A stretch of DNA of 46,293 nucleotides from Oscillospiraceae bacterium. Lineage in GTDB: Bacteria > Bacillota > Clostridia > Oscillospirales > UBA929. A program made the position numbers and the translations under genes. Shown one piece after another: positions 32,189 through 40,301 of the stretch; within the stretch, counting starts at the first letter, position 1; every line of letters begins with the position of its first letter. The notes beneath the pieces were generated by a model that saw nothing but the letters and a program-made list of their open reading frames with translations, was not told the origin of the DNA and searched no databases. Where the stretch lies: contig WRIZ01000017.1 of assembly GCA_009782475.1 (NCBI GenBank), forward strand, positions 1 through 46,293. The letters run 5' to 3'.

Positions 32189-33274
32189 ATGCACGCAAAG
32201 CTCGGTACGGACACAAGAACCGAACGACGCAGAAAATTTATCATCAACACCCTGTACTGGGCCGTTATCCTTGCGCTGCTTTATATCCTGTTCAGCTATG
32301 TGATCGGCTGGCTGCTGCCGCTCTTGATCGGTATTGTCATTGCCCGTCTGCTCAACCCGCTCATCCGCCTGGTGGCAAAAAAGACACGCATCCCGCGCAA
32401 ATTGGTGGCCTTCGTTTTATTTTTCCTCTTTGTGGCCGTCATCGGAACCCTTATCTTTTTTTTGGTGCTGATGCTCTTTAGGGCGGTACGCGATCAGGTG
32501 TTCAAACTGCCGGAATACTATAATGACACTATTTTACCCACCCTGCATCAAATCGAAGGCTGGGTGGCCGAAAACTTGGGCGATCTGATGAAAATGGAAG
32601 AAGGGGAAGGGTTTAATCTTGTCGGGATGCTGACCAACTATGTAGGCAGCCTGCCTGAAGCGTTCAGCAAAGTGTTCGGCGTTGCGACGCAGATGCCCAC
32701 CTATTTGCTCCGATTGTTGTTTACCTTCCTGTTTACCTTGTTTTCAACCGTTTACTACGAAGAGGCTCTTGCCTTTGTCTTACGCCAAATGAACTTAAAG
32801 CACCGGCTCTTTGTGAGTGAGACCATCATCGCCTTAAAGCGCAGCCTTGTCTCCTATTACGGAGGGTACTTAAAAATCATGGGCGTGACATTTGTGGAAC
32901 TGCTGGTGGGGTTGAGCATCGTTCTCGGACATTTTGCCATCCTGCCCGCCTTCTTCGTCGCCCTTGTCGATTTCCTGCCCGTATTGGGCTGCGGTACCGT
33001 TCTCATTCCGTGGGCGATCATCGCGTTTGTCACCGGAAATACGAGCGTCGGCGTCGGGATTATGGTTGTTTACGTGATCATCTTTATTGTCCGCCAGTTT
33101 ATCGAGCCGAAGATCGTGGGCGACCAGCTCGGGCTTAACCCGCTGCTGATGCTCACCGCTATGTACACCGGCTTTCTTGCCATCGGGTTCATCGGGATCA
33201 TCATCATGCCCATCATTGTCACGGTCATCGCCGACTTGCAGAAACACAAACGAATCCATGTGGTTAATTATTAG
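32189..33274 (+). CDS. AI-2E/YtvI-family membrane transporter
   Basis: This 361-aa permease of the PF01594 family has a basic N-terminus and then about eight helices. They include LYWAVILALLYILFSYVIGW, LVAFVLFFLFVAVIGTLIFF and the C-terminal family region VDFLPVLGCGTVLIPWAIIA, with FIVRQFIEPKIVGDQLGLNP. The ExKIVGxxLGLxP motif is diagnostic. It is closest to the YtvI branch linked with spore formers. The substrate is unknown. It is probably co-transcribed with the small acidic protein upstream. Confidence 0.9.
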   Translation: MHAKLGTDTRTERRRKFIINTLYWAVILALLYILFSYVIGWLLPLLIGIVIARLLNPLIRLVAKKTRIPRKLVAFVLFFLFVAVIGTLIFFLVLMLFRAVRDQVFKLPEYYNDTILPTLHQIEGWVAENLGDLMKMEEGEGFNLVGMLTNYVGSLPEAFSKVFGVATQMPTYLLRLLFTFLFTLFSTVYYEEALAFVLRQMNLKHRLFVSETIIALKRSLVSYYGGYLKIMGVTFVELLVGLSIVLGHFAILPAFFVALVDFLPVLGCGTVLIPWAIIAFVTGNTSVGVGIMVVYVIIFIVRQFIEPKIVGDQLGLNPLLMLTAMYTGFLAIGFIGIIIMPIIVTVIADLQKHKRIHVVNY

Positions 33275-33291
33275 GCAGCTCGACATAGTGC

Positions 33292-33320
33292 TTGACATTG
33301 GCCGAGCTATCAGCTATAAT
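33292..33320 (+). promoter_or_regulatory. Sigma-A promoter of rpsU
   Basis: TTGACA (33292-33297), a 17-bp spacer and TATAAT (33315-33320). The direct repeat AGCTAT-c-AGCTAT and the inverted AGCTAT...ATAGCT surround the -10 box. Confidence 0.85.
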
Positions 33321-33381
33321 AGCTTTTGCCGCGAAAAAAACAGAAACCGCGGCTCTAATGACGGGGAGGAGGGATGATGAA

Positions 33382-33564
33382 ATGTCTGAAGTCAGGCTCA
33401 AGGACAATGAGTCCTTGGACGCTGCCCTAAAGCGCTTTAAGCGCAATTGCGCCAAAGCCGGCATCCACTCCGAGCTGCGTAAGAGGGAGCATTATGAAAG
33501 CCCCAGTGTAAAACGCCGCAAGAAGAGTGAGGCGGCCCGCGCAAAGAAGAAGAAATTCAGATAA
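33382..33564 (+). CDS. rpsU: 30S ribosomal protein S21
   Basis: This 60-aa S21 reads [20 protein letters not shown] then [20 protein letters not shown] and a Lys/Arg-rich end ([17 protein letters not shown]). ATG 33382 follows GGGGAGGAGGG; the longer upstream start would lie within the promoter. It has its own promoter and terminator and stands as a single-gene unit. Confidence 0.97.
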   Translation: MSEVRLKDNESLDAALKRFKRNCAKAGIHSELRKREHYESPSVKRRKKSEAARAKKKKFR

Positions 33565-33566
33565 GC

Positions 33567-33598
33567 AAAATCCCCGCCGTTGCTGGCGGGGATTTTTA
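33567..33598 (+). terminator. Terminator of rpsU
   Basis: ATCCCCGCC-gttgct-GGCGGGGAT followed by TTTTAAT. Confidence 0.85.
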
Positions 33599-33642
33599 AT
33601 GTTTACCGCTGTGCCAAAATTATAAAATGCTTGTGAAAGGGG

Positions 33643-34038
33643 TTATCGCACTTCTCTTCTAACCGTTTGCAACGGCGCAAAATTCTTGATTCGCCGGGCA
33701 TATTCGAGAGCTTTCTTCATGTGGTGTTCTTCTATGTGCAACTCATTGGGATAGCGGGGCTGAACTCCGTAATCTGACAAAACCACACACTCATGAAGTA
33801 TCTCTTGAAAGGCAGGGTTAAACTCAAAACACTTTTTACAAAGACTATCCAAGTCATGGGTTTTAGACGGAAAAATGCCTCTGTAAATTAAATATCCTTT
33901 CAAGTATTTCTCTGCGGCCTGCTGACAATGGTAGCAGATAATTTCTAATCTTGGGCGGTACAGTGTAAGCAAATGTTCGGCGGCTTCTAAATCCGAATCG
34001 GCAAAATCAAACCACGACCATACCTCTTGTTTATCCAT
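33643..34038 (-). CDS. HEPN-domain protein paired with a nucleotidyltransferase
   Basis: This 131-aa HEPN-fold helical protein reads WFDFADSDLEAAEHLLTLYR, EIICYHCQQAAEKYLKGYLI, THDLDSLCKKC and PRYPNELHIEEHHMKKALEY. It overlaps the upstream MNT gene by 8 nt. MNT/HEPN pairs act as toxin-antitoxin modules or in accessory functions. The catalytic RNase motif is not convincing here: R-x5-H occurs within YPNEL, which is a structural family motif. The gene is AT-richer than the core genes. Confidence 0.85.
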   Translation of the reverse strand: MDKQEVWSWFDFADSDLEAAEHLLTLYRPRLEIICYHCQQAAEKYLKGYLIYRGIFPSKTHDLDSLCKKCFEFNPAFQEILHECVVLSDYGVQPRYPNELHIEEHHMKKALEYARRIKNFAPLQTVRREVR

Positions 34039-34351
34039 ACAACAGCACCCCGGTTTCTGCGATTACATTTTCAAGCGTTAAGCCTTGCTTTCTTCGATTA
34101 AAAACACTCGATTTGCCAACAAGCAAATCAAGTGGCATCGTTCTCTCTTTCCACATATTTTTGCGGATTTCACCGCGCAAGTCAATAAGGTCAATATCCA
34201 TATCCGGCACGACAACATAAATATCAATGTCGCTGTCCTCGTTCGGCGTACCATAAGCATAGGAGCCGAACAGATAAATAGCTTCCGCTGGAACGGTCTT
34301 TAGAATCCCGTCTTTGATAATATCCAATTCACGCTGTATGTGCTGTTCCAT
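34031..34351 (-). CDS. Minimal nucleotidyltransferase (MNT) domain protein
   Basis: This 106-aa protein of the pol-beta superfamily has the motif GSYAYGTPNEDSDIDIYVVV, with GSx10DxD intact, and a third acidic position in MPLDLLVGKSS. In MntA/HepT-type modules such enzymes AMPylate the HEPN partner. ATG 34351 follows AGGGGAGGGTG, better than the longer upstream frame. The downstream HEPN gene overlaps. Confidence 0.88.
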   Translation of the reverse strand: MEQHIQRELDIIKDGILKTVPAEAIYLFGSYAYGTPNEDSDIDIYVVVPDMDIDLIDLRGEIRKNMWKERTMPLDLLVGKSSVFNRRKQGLTLENVIAETGVLLYG

Positions 34352-34448
34352 GCGGTTCACCCTCCCCTGTGTTGTATAGTACCACATCCGTTCATAAACC
34401 GCAAGAAATAAAAGCGGAAGAATACCGCGCACATCCGCTCTTAATACG

Positions 34449-34685
34449 TCATATTTTGGTGCGGCTGCGTTTATAAGGCATACGATCAATCGTTAATTCA
34501 ACCAAGTAATCTACGCTGGTTTTATAGAGTAACGCCAACTTAATCAATAGGTTGACCGGTATCTGCCTCTTGCCCGTTTCGTAATTGCTATAAACACGCT
34601 GGTCGATGCCCAAGTATTTGCCGACCTGTGCCTGCGTTAAATCGGCGTCTTCCCGGCAATCCTTTAGCCTTTGGTATACAAACAT
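34449..34685 (-). CDS. XRE-family transcriptional regulator
   Basis: This 78-aa protein is a single Cro/C1 helix-turn-helix: RLKDCREDADLTQAQVGKYL, then GIDQRVYSNYETGKRQIPVN. ATG 34685 follows GGTGATTAGG. It is divergent from a sigma-like gene. The 95-bp gap holds several TACTAT/ATAGTA sites that it may bind. Confidence 0.85.
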   Translation of the reverse strand: MFVYQRLKDCREDADLTQAQVGKYLGIDQRVYSNYETGKRQIPVNLLIKLALLYKTSVDYLVELTIDRMPYKRSRTKI

Positions 34686-34709
34686 CCTAATCACCAAGCA
34701 CACTATAAT

Positions 34710-34757
34710 CTACTATCAAACAATAGCGTTGACGATACTATCGAATTATAGTAGAAT
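34710..34757 (+). promoter_or_regulatory. Promoter of the sigma-like gene with TACTAT operator sites
   Basis: TTGACG (34729-34734), a 17-bp spacer and TAGAAT (34752-34757). TACTAT occurs at 34711 and 34737, and the latter forms an inverted repeat TACTAT-cgaatt-ATAGTA inside the spacer. This suggests repression by the divergent XRE protein. Confidence 0.65.
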
Positions 34758-34779
34758 ACTTGTGTGAGGTGAGTCAAAT

Positions 34780-35097
34780 ATGACCAAAAAAGAATACGCC
34801 GTTGTCCTCTACTGTCAGGTGTTCCGTGTAGAGGATGATGGCGGCGATGCGTATATACAGGGAATCCAAGATGCGCTCGGCACATTGACGGAGCGCGAGC
34901 AACTCATGTTGAAGGCTCGTTTCCGATACGGGAAAACATATGCTCAAATCGGGAAGAGTTTTGGGGTATCAAAGTCCACGGCACGCAGTATTCTCCTGAA
35001 AGCGATGTGCAAACTGCGGCACCCCTATAGGTCGCGGTTGATGAGCGTGGCAAAACTGGCGGATGGGCAGAAATATCGACGAAAAACAGGACGCTAA
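34780..35097 (+). CDS. Sigma-70 region 4-like DNA-binding protein
   Basis: This 105-aa protein has a C-terminal sigma-70 region 4 helix-turn-helix: LGTLTEREQLMLKARFRYGK, TYAQIGKSFGVSKSTARSIL, LKAMCKLRHPYRSR. Region 2 is absent, so it is not a complete sigma factor. Such proteins occur in mobile elements of Firmicutes next to XRE regulators, as here. RBS GAGGTGAG. The terminator hairpin overlaps its stop. Confidence 0.8.
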   Translation: MTKKEYAVVLYCQVFRVEDDGGDAYIQGIQDALGTLTEREQLMLKARFRYGKTYAQIGKSFGVSKSTARSILLKAMCKLRHPYRSRLMSVAKLADGQKYRRKTGR

Positions 35098-35113
35098 ACG
35101 GCGTCCTGTTTCT
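35082..35113 (+). terminator. Terminator of the sigma-like gene
   Basis: AACAGGACGC-taaacg-GCGTCCTGTT followed by TCTGTT. The stem contains the gene's stop codon. Confidence 0.7.
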
Positions 35114-35114
35114 G

Positions 35115-35144
35115 TTGACACAGTTTCTTTGACTGTGGTATGAT
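35115..35144 (+). promoter_or_regulatory. Promoter of the PH-like membrane protein gene
   Basis: TTGACA (35115-35120), an 18-bp spacer and TATGAT (35139-35144). The inverted repeat CACAG...CTGTG fills the spacer. Confidence 0.7.
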
Positions 35145-35179
35145 CAATCTAAGGAAATAGCCGAAAAAGGAGGAGTACG

Positions 35180-35635
35180 ATGCGTTTCAAAGGGAAAGTG
35201 GAGTGGCTGTATCTTTGCCTCAGTTTGGGCATGGTGATCGTCTTGTCCTATAACCTCCATAAACTGATCACAGACGCCGAATACAGGCAAAGTTTTTGGG
35301 GGATCGTCGCGGTCGCGGCCTGTGTCGGTATGCTGGTCGGCTTGGTCTTCAGTTCGCCGCTGGTGCTGCGCAATCATTGCGAACTGGGCGAAAAGGCCAT
35401 TCTGTACCGCTTCGGGTGGGTCAAACACCATATCGACTATGCGGAGATCACAGGGGTAAGGAAGGTCACCAATCATTTCCTGCGTCTGACCTATGACTTG
35501 GAAGTCCATTATGACAGGCACGGCTTCCCGCATTGCTTTGTCTTCAGCGCAAGGGATGAAGACGGATTTGTCACCGCGCTGAACGAGCGGGTCAAAAAAG
35601 CGTCGAAGAGGCCGGATGATGTTGAATATCTATAA
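35180..35635 (+). CDS. Membrane protein with bacterial PH-like domain
   Basis: This is a 151-aa protein. Two N-terminal membrane helices (LYLCLSLGMVIVLSYNL and GIVAVAACVGMLVGLVFS) precede a cytoplasmic bacterial PH-like domain of about 80 residues with EKAILYRFGWVKHHIDYAEI and TGVRKVTNH. The function is unknown. RBS AAAGGAGGAG. The GH3 gene starts 17 nt after it, so they probably share a transcript. Confidence 0.7.
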   Translation: MRFKGKVEWLYLCLSLGMVIVLSYNLHKLITDAEYRQSFWGIVAVAACVGMLVGLVFSSPLVLRNHCELGEKAILYRFGWVKHHIDYAEITGVRKVTNHFLRLTYDLEVHYDRHGFPHCFVFSARDEDGFVTALNERVKKASKRPDDVEYL

Positions 35636-35652
35636 AGCCGGAGGGAATGTGT

Positions 35653-37752
35653 ATGTTTGACGTCAAGGCAGAGGCGAAAAAGCTGGTTTCAAAGATGACG
35701 CTGGAAGAGAAAGTCTCCCAAATGCTGCATACCGCCCCCGCCATCGAGCGGCTCAATATCCCCAGCTACAACTGGTGGAGCGAAGCATTACACGGCGTTG
35801 CTCGCGCCGGCGTCGCCACCGTCTTCCCGCAGGCCATCGGGCTGGCGGCGTCCTTTGACCCGGATTTTATCTATGATGTAGCGTGCGTCATATCCGATGA
35901 AGGGCGGGCGAAATATCACGCCTATCAGGAGGAGGGCGACCATGACGTCTTCAAGGGGCTGACCTTTTGGTCGCCCAATGTCAACATCTTCCGCGACCCG
36001 CGCTGGGGGCGCGGGCATGAAACATACGGCGAAGACCCCTACCTGACGGCGCGGCTGGGGGTTGCGTTTATCAAGGGTTTGCAGGGAGATGACCGAAACG
36101 CTCTGAAAACAGCCGCTTGCGCTAAGCATTTTGCCGTTCACAGCGGCCCGGAGGGGCTGCGGCATGAGTTCAACGCCGTTGTCGATGAATATGATTTATG
36201 GAATACATATCTCCCGGCTTTTGAGGCCTGTGTCAAAGAAGGCGATGTCGAGGCTGTCATGGGAGCCTACAACCGCACCAACGGCGAACCCTGCTGCGGT
36301 TCCAAGACCCTGCTGATAGATATTCTGCGCGATCAGTGGGAGTTCGACGGGCATGTCGTCTCCGATTGCTGGGCGATCAAAGATTTCCACGAATGTCATA
36401 AAGTGACCGATACCCCGGTCGAGAGTGTGGCTTTAGCGGTGCGCAACGGCTGTGACCTCAACTGCGGAAACCTGTTTGGCTACTGCATAGCGGCTGTGGA
36501 GGAAGGGATGTTAACGGAAGAGGAGATCGACCGCGCCGTGACCAACCTGATGGTGACCCGGATGCGCCTCGGTTTGCTCGGCGCGCCGGAGAACAAACGC
36601 TACACATCCATCCCCTACGACGTCATAGATTGTGACAAACACCGCCAAATCAACCTGGACGCCGCGCGCAAAACGCTGGTGCTGCTGAAAAACGACGGCT
36701 GCCTGCCTTTGAAAACGGACGGGATGAAAACCATCGCCGTTGCCGGGCCCAACGCCGACAGCCGCATCGCGCTGGAAGGCAACTATATGGGGGTTGCGAG
36801 CGATCATGTGACTGTGCTGCAAGGCGTCAAGAGGCTGGCGGGGGAGAAGGGGCTTCGGACGACGTACGCCGAAGGATGCCCGCTCTATAAAGACAACGAC
36901 AGCGTCCTCTCTCAAAACATCGGTGACCGGCAAGCCGAGGCATTGATTGTCTCCAAACGCGCCGATGCGGTCATCCTTGTGCTGGGCTTAAACCGCGACT
37001 TGGAAGGGGAGCAAGGCGACACGGGCAACCAATTCGCTGCCGGGGACAAGCTGGGGCTTGTACTGCCGGGACGCCAGCAGATCATGGCCGAGGCGGTGCT
37101 TGCGGAGGCCAAGAAGAAGGGAATCCCGTCGGTTGTCGTCTTATTATCGGGCAGCGCGCTTGATCTGCGCTGGGCTGACGAAAACGCCAATGCGGTCATC
37201 CAGGGGTTCTATCCCGGCTCGCAGGGCGGTTTGGCCATTGCCGAATTGATTTTCGGCAAAATCTCGCCCGAAGGGCGGCTGCCGCTCACCTTCTACCGTT
37301 CCGACGAAGACCTGCCCGAGTTCACCGATTACGCCATGCAAAACCGCACCTACCGCTACTTCAAAGGCGAAACCCTCTATCCGTTCGGCTTCGGGCTGGG
37401 GTATGAGCCGTTTGAACTCTCCAACGCCGTTTATAAAGACGGATGTGTAACGGCCACGGTCACAAACAAAGGAAAAACCCGCGCCGCCGAAACGGTGCAG
37501 GTTTATATGGCAATCGAAGGCGAAAAGGAAAATTGGAACCTCTGCGGAATGCAAAAAGTGCGGCTGGACGCCGGGGCAAGCGTTGCAATCACCATTGAAA
37601 TCCCCTCCGCAGCCTTCCTGCGTTACGACGCCGAGGGCGAAACCCGGCTGTGCTACGGCAAAAAGGCACTGCATATCGGGTTTTGCCAGCCGGACGCGCG
37701 CAGTGTTGCGCTGAAAAAGCATCAACCGATCCGCCTCGAAGTGCGGGGATAA
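35653..37752 (+). CDS. Glycoside hydrolase family 3 beta-glycosidase
   Basis: This 699-aa cytoplasmic enzyme (no signal peptide) has the layout of beta-glucosidase/beta-xylosidase: NWWSEALHGVARAG, FWSPNVNIFRDPRWGRGHET, KTAACAKHFAVHSG and the catalytic Asp in GHVVSDCWAIKDFHECH. The second alpha/beta domain has LNRDLEGEQGDTGN and ELIFGKISPEGRLPLTFYRS, and a short fibronectin-III-like end finishes the chain. WWSEALHG and the SDCWAI variant fit the xylosidase-type subgroup. No transporter is adjacent. ATG 35653 gives a 7-nt gap from GGAGGG; an ATG at 35647 is too close. Confidence 0.93.
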   Translation: MFDVKAEAKKLVSKMTLEEKVSQMLHTAPAIERLNIPSYNWWSEALHGVARAGVATVFPQAIGLAASFDPDFIYDVACVISDEGRAKYHAYQEEGDHDVFKGLTFWSPNVNIFRDPRWGRGHETYGEDPYLTARLGVAFIKGLQGDDRNALKTAACAKHFAVHSGPEGLRHEFNAVVDEYDLWNTYLPAFEACVKEGDVEAVMGAYNRTNGEPCCGSKTLLIDILRDQWEFDGHVVSDCWAIKDFHECHKVTDTPVESVALAVRNGCDLNCGNLFGYCIAAVEEGMLTEEEIDRAVTNLMVTRMRLGLLGAPENKRYTSIPYDVIDCDKHRQINLDAARKTLVLLKNDGCLPLKTDGMKTIAVAGPNADSRIALEGNYMGVASDHVTVLQGVKRLAGEKGLRTTYAEGCPLYKDNDSVLSQNIGDRQAEALIVSKRADAVILVLGLNRDLEGEQGDTGNQFAAGDKLGLVLPGRQQIMAEAVLAEAKKKGIPSVVVLLSGSALDLRWADENANAVIQGFYPGSQGGLAIAELIFGKISPEGRLPLTFYRSDEDLPEFTDYAMQNRTYRYFKGETLYPFGFGLGYEPFELSNAVYKDGCVTATVTNKGKTRAAETVQVYMAIEGEKENWNLCGMQKVRLDAGASVAITIEIPSAAFLRYDAEGETRLCYGKKALHIGFCQPDARSVALKKHQPIRLEVRG

Positions 37753-37753
37753 T

Positions 37754-38122
37754 TCAAGACTGCCGGTACCGCTCCATGTCGATCTCGTCTTTGATTTCCA
37801 GCCCCCGCTCCCCGGCCAGGAATTCAAAATGATGGGTGAACTCATGGATAAGCACCCGTTTCAGCACTTGTTTCAATTCACCGGGGGAAAGGTGCGGGTA
37901 GACCTTCATCACCGAACCGTAGTAAATATTGATGTATTTTCCAAGATCGCGCCGGCTGATGTATTCTCCAAGGGTATACAAAGGCCGGTTCGGTTTGCTC
38001 TCGGAAGACAGCTTCACATCCGGCAGGAGATAAACCCCCCCGTTGAGTTCGGTTATAAAATCCGCCGGCAGTTCATCGGCGATCCCGTCGAGCAGTTCGG
38101 CGGCCTGATCAAATGTACTCAT
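37754..38122 (-). CDS. Small zincin-like metallopeptidase family protein
   Basis: This 122-aa protein has a C-terminal HEFTHHFEFLAGERGLEIKD, the HExxH zinc motif with a third ligand candidate downstream. The N-terminal half is FDQAAELLDGIADELPADF then TELNGGVYLLPDVKL. It matches the small Firmicutes metallopeptidase family usually annotated as zincin-like. ATG 38122 is chosen, giving the usual length; a longer frame exists to 38296. It is convergent with the GH3 gene and divergent from the DUF2156 gene. Confidence 0.85.
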   Translation of the reverse strand: MSTFDQAAELLDGIADELPADFITELNGGVYLLPDVKLSSESKPNRPLYTLGEYISRRDLGKYINIYYGSVMKVYPHLSPGELKQVLKRVLIHEFTHHFEFLAGERGLEIKDEIDMERYRQS

Positions 38123-38167
38123 GTCATCAATATAGCACAGTTCACCCCGGAATTCAAGGAGAAAACC

Positions 38168-38196
38168 TTGCAATTTTCTTGGTATTGCGGTATAAT
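38168..38196 (+). promoter_or_regulatory. Sigma-A promoter of the DUF2156 gene
   Basis: TTGCAA (38168-38173), a 17-bp spacer and TATAAT (38191-38196). Confidence 0.8.
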
Positions 38197-38233
38197 CCGC
38201 ATATTCATCCGAACTTTGAAATAGAGGGGCTTC

Positions 38234-39151
38234 ATGCTGAACTTTACACGGCTGACGTTGGGCGACGCCGCCAAGATCAGAGACTATTTTTCCCATTCCG
38301 CCGGCATGGTATGCGACAATACCGTCGGCGGCGCGTTCATGTGGCGCGACTATTTTTCAACCGAATACGCCCTATACAACCAAACCCTCATCCTGAAGGC
38401 TGTGGTAAGATACAACAACGGGATCACGGCGTTCACCCTGCCGCTCGGGCGTGACGTGAAGGGCGGCATAGCGGCGATCAGAGAATATTGTGAAGCTCAA
38501 AACATCCCCCTTGCTTTTTGCGCGGTTACAGAGGAGGATTTGCCCGCTTTAACGGCTCTGTTCAAAGGGGCAAAATGCCACAAGGAAGATCGATGGAGCG
38601 ACTATATATACAATGCCGAAGATTTGATAAGTCTAACAGGCCGGAAATACAACGGCCAGCGGAATCATATCAATCACTTCAGGAAAACATTCCAAAACAT
38701 TGCCTTTGAACCGATCTCCAATCAAAATATGGCGGAAGTCAAAGCATTTTTCCGCACTTGGACGCCGCACAGGATCCATAACCGGGAATTGTATGCCGAA
38801 GAGAAGGAGAAAATTTTCGAGGTTTTAGAGCACTACGGAGCATACGGCCTGCTTGGCGGGCTGCTTCGAGCGGATGGCCGGGTTGTGGCTTTCGCGGCGG
38901 GGGAGATTTGCGGGAAAGTCCTGCATGTACACATAGAGAAAGCCGATACGCAGTTCAGAGGGGCATATCAGGTGATCGTCAACGAGTTTGCCAAAGCGTA
39001 CGCCTCGGAAGACGTGGCGTTCATCAACCGGGGGGAGGACGACGGCGACGAAGGGCTGCGCACGTCAAAACGCTCGTATCACCCGTGCAGGATCATTGAA
39101 AAGTACATCGTGCTGGCTCAGCCGTCCACCGTCAACCTGCACGAAATCTAG
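38234..39151 (+). CDS. DUF2156 (phosphatidylglycerol lysyltransferase C-domain-like) protein
   Basis: This 305-aa soluble protein is two tandem GNAT-like halves, like the catalytic part of MprF. It reads FTRLTLGDAAKIRDYFSHSA, NTVGGAFMWRDYF, GRKYNGQRNHINHFRKTF, GLLGGLLRADGRVVAFAAGE and INRGEDDGDEGLRTSKRSYH. The last motif is typical of DUF2156. Unlike MprF it has no membrane domain, so aminoacyl transfer to lipid is not implied. RBS GAGGGG. Confidence 0.88.
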   Translation: MLNFTRLTLGDAAKIRDYFSHSAGMVCDNTVGGAFMWRDYFSTEYALYNQTLILKAVVRYNNGITAFTLPLGRDVKGGIAAIREYCEAQNIPLAFCAVTEEDLPALTALFKGAKCHKEDRWSDYIYNAEDLISLTGRKYNGQRNHINHFRKTFQNIAFEPISNQNMAEVKAFFRTWTPHRIHNRELYAEEKEKIFEVLEHYGAYGLLGGLLRADGRVVAFAAGEICGKVLHVHIEKADTQFRGAYQVIVNEFAKAYASEDVAFINRGEDDGDEGLRTSKRSYHPCRIIEKYIVLAQPSTVNLHEI

Positions 39152-39157
39152 TTATCC

Positions 39158-39187
39158 TTGACGCGGGACTTTGGTTTGTGTTACAAT
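39158..39187 (+). promoter_or_regulatory. Promoter of the HD-GYP response regulator
   Basis: TTGACG (39158-39163), an 18-bp spacer and TACAAT (39182-39187). It excludes the longest possible upstream start and supports TTG 39227. Confidence 0.65.
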
Positions 39188-39226
39188 GAAAAGGACGCTA
39201 TCGCGGAAGAAAGGGAAGAAAGAACA

Positions 39227-40267
39227 TTGAAAACAGTCTTTATCGTGGATGATAATGATGTTAACCTGCTTTCGGCAGAAGAGGCGTTAAACGAGCAATA
39301 TAGAGTGTATACCCTAAAATCCGCCAGGGTCATGCTCGAACTTTTGGAAGTCATCAAGCCCGACTTGATCCTCTTAGACATTGAAATGCCGGAGATCAAC
39401 GGGTTTGAAGCCATGCGGCTGCTGAAATCAAACAGCCGGTACGCCGGTATCTCGGTTATATTCTTAACAGGCCGCTGTGATGAAACAGCCGAAGTGCTGG
39501 GATTTGAGATGGGAGCGGTTGATTTTATCACAAAACCCTTTTCCCGGCTTGTCCTCTTAAACCGGATCAAGACCCATCTCGACATCGACGACATCATCCA
39601 TGAGCAAACGGCGGAGATACGCAAGCAAAAAGACGAGCTGCAGCGGCTGAAAGACAGCATCGTGTCCGGTTTGGCCCGGGTGGTGGAAAACCGGGACAAT
39701 ATGACAGGGGAACACATCGAACGCACGACAACATACATTAAAATACTATTGAAAGCCTTGCTCCAAAGCGGGGTATACGCAGACGAGATCAGCCGTTGGG
39801 ACATAGAGTCGGTCGCCCTGTCGGCACGGCTGCACGACGTCGGCAAAGTCGCCGTTTCGGATTTGATTTTGAACAAACCGGGCAAACTGACCGGGGAAGA
39901 GTTTGAAACCATGAAGAAACACGTCTTGGAAGGGGAAAAAATCATCGGCGACATCATAGACGAATCGGGTGACCAAATCTTTTTACATAACGCCAAACTG
40001 TTTGCCGGCTGCCATCACGAACGCTGGAACGGAACAGGTTACCCGCGCGGGCTGAAAGGGGAGGAGATCCCTCTCCAGGGGCGCATCATGGCCATCGTCG
40101 ACGTTTACGACGCTCTTGTCTCCGACCGCCCCTATAAATCGGCGTTTTCGCACGAACAGGCCATGAGCATCATCTCTGAAAACAGAGGGAGCCATTTCGA
40201 CCCGGCCATCGTGGACGTCTTCATGGAGGTTCACGACCGGTTCGCGGAGGTTAGGTCGTCACAGTAA
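39227..40267 (+). CDS. Response regulator with HD-GYP cyclic di-GMP phosphodiesterase domain
   Basis: This is a 346-aa protein. The REC domain spans about 1-120 (VFIVDDNDVNLLS, phospho-acceptor Asp in LILLDIEMPEINGFE, Lys in FITKPFS). A short coiled coil (QTAEIRKQKDELQRLKDSIV) and an HD-GYP domain (about 160-340) follow. HD-GYP residues are intact: MTGEHIERT, LHDVGKVAVSD, HHERWNGTGYPRGLKGEEIP and DVYDALVSDRPYK. It should degrade c-di-GMP when phosphorylated. I chose TTG 39227, as AAGGGAAG lies upstream and the promoter lies over longer starts. The hybrid kinase 34 nt downstream is the likely phosphodonor. Confidence 0.92.
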   Translation: MKTVFIVDDNDVNLLSAEEALNEQYRVYTLKSARVMLELLEVIKPDLILLDIEMPEINGFEAMRLLKSNSRYAGISVIFLTGRCDETAEVLGFEMGAVDFITKPFSRLVLLNRIKTHLDIDDIIHEQTAEIRKQKDELQRLKDSIVSGLARVVENRDNMTGEHIERTTTYIKILLKALLQSGVYADEISRWDIESVALSARLHDVGKVAVSDLILNKPGKLTGEEFETMKKHVLEGEKIIGDIIDESGDQIFLHNAKLFAGCHHERWNGTGYPRGLKGEEIPLQGRIMAIVDVYDALVSDRPYKSAFSHEQAMSIISENRGSHFDPAIVDVFMEVHDRFAEVRSSQ

Positions 40268-40301
40268 GCCGTTGAGCAATATTTAGAGGAGTAATGAGAT
40301 T

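Noticed and set aside
33745-33770. R-x5-H in the HEPN protein as a catalytic RNase motif
   Set aside because: It falls in the YPNEL structural motif of this subfamily, where the His is probably chance.
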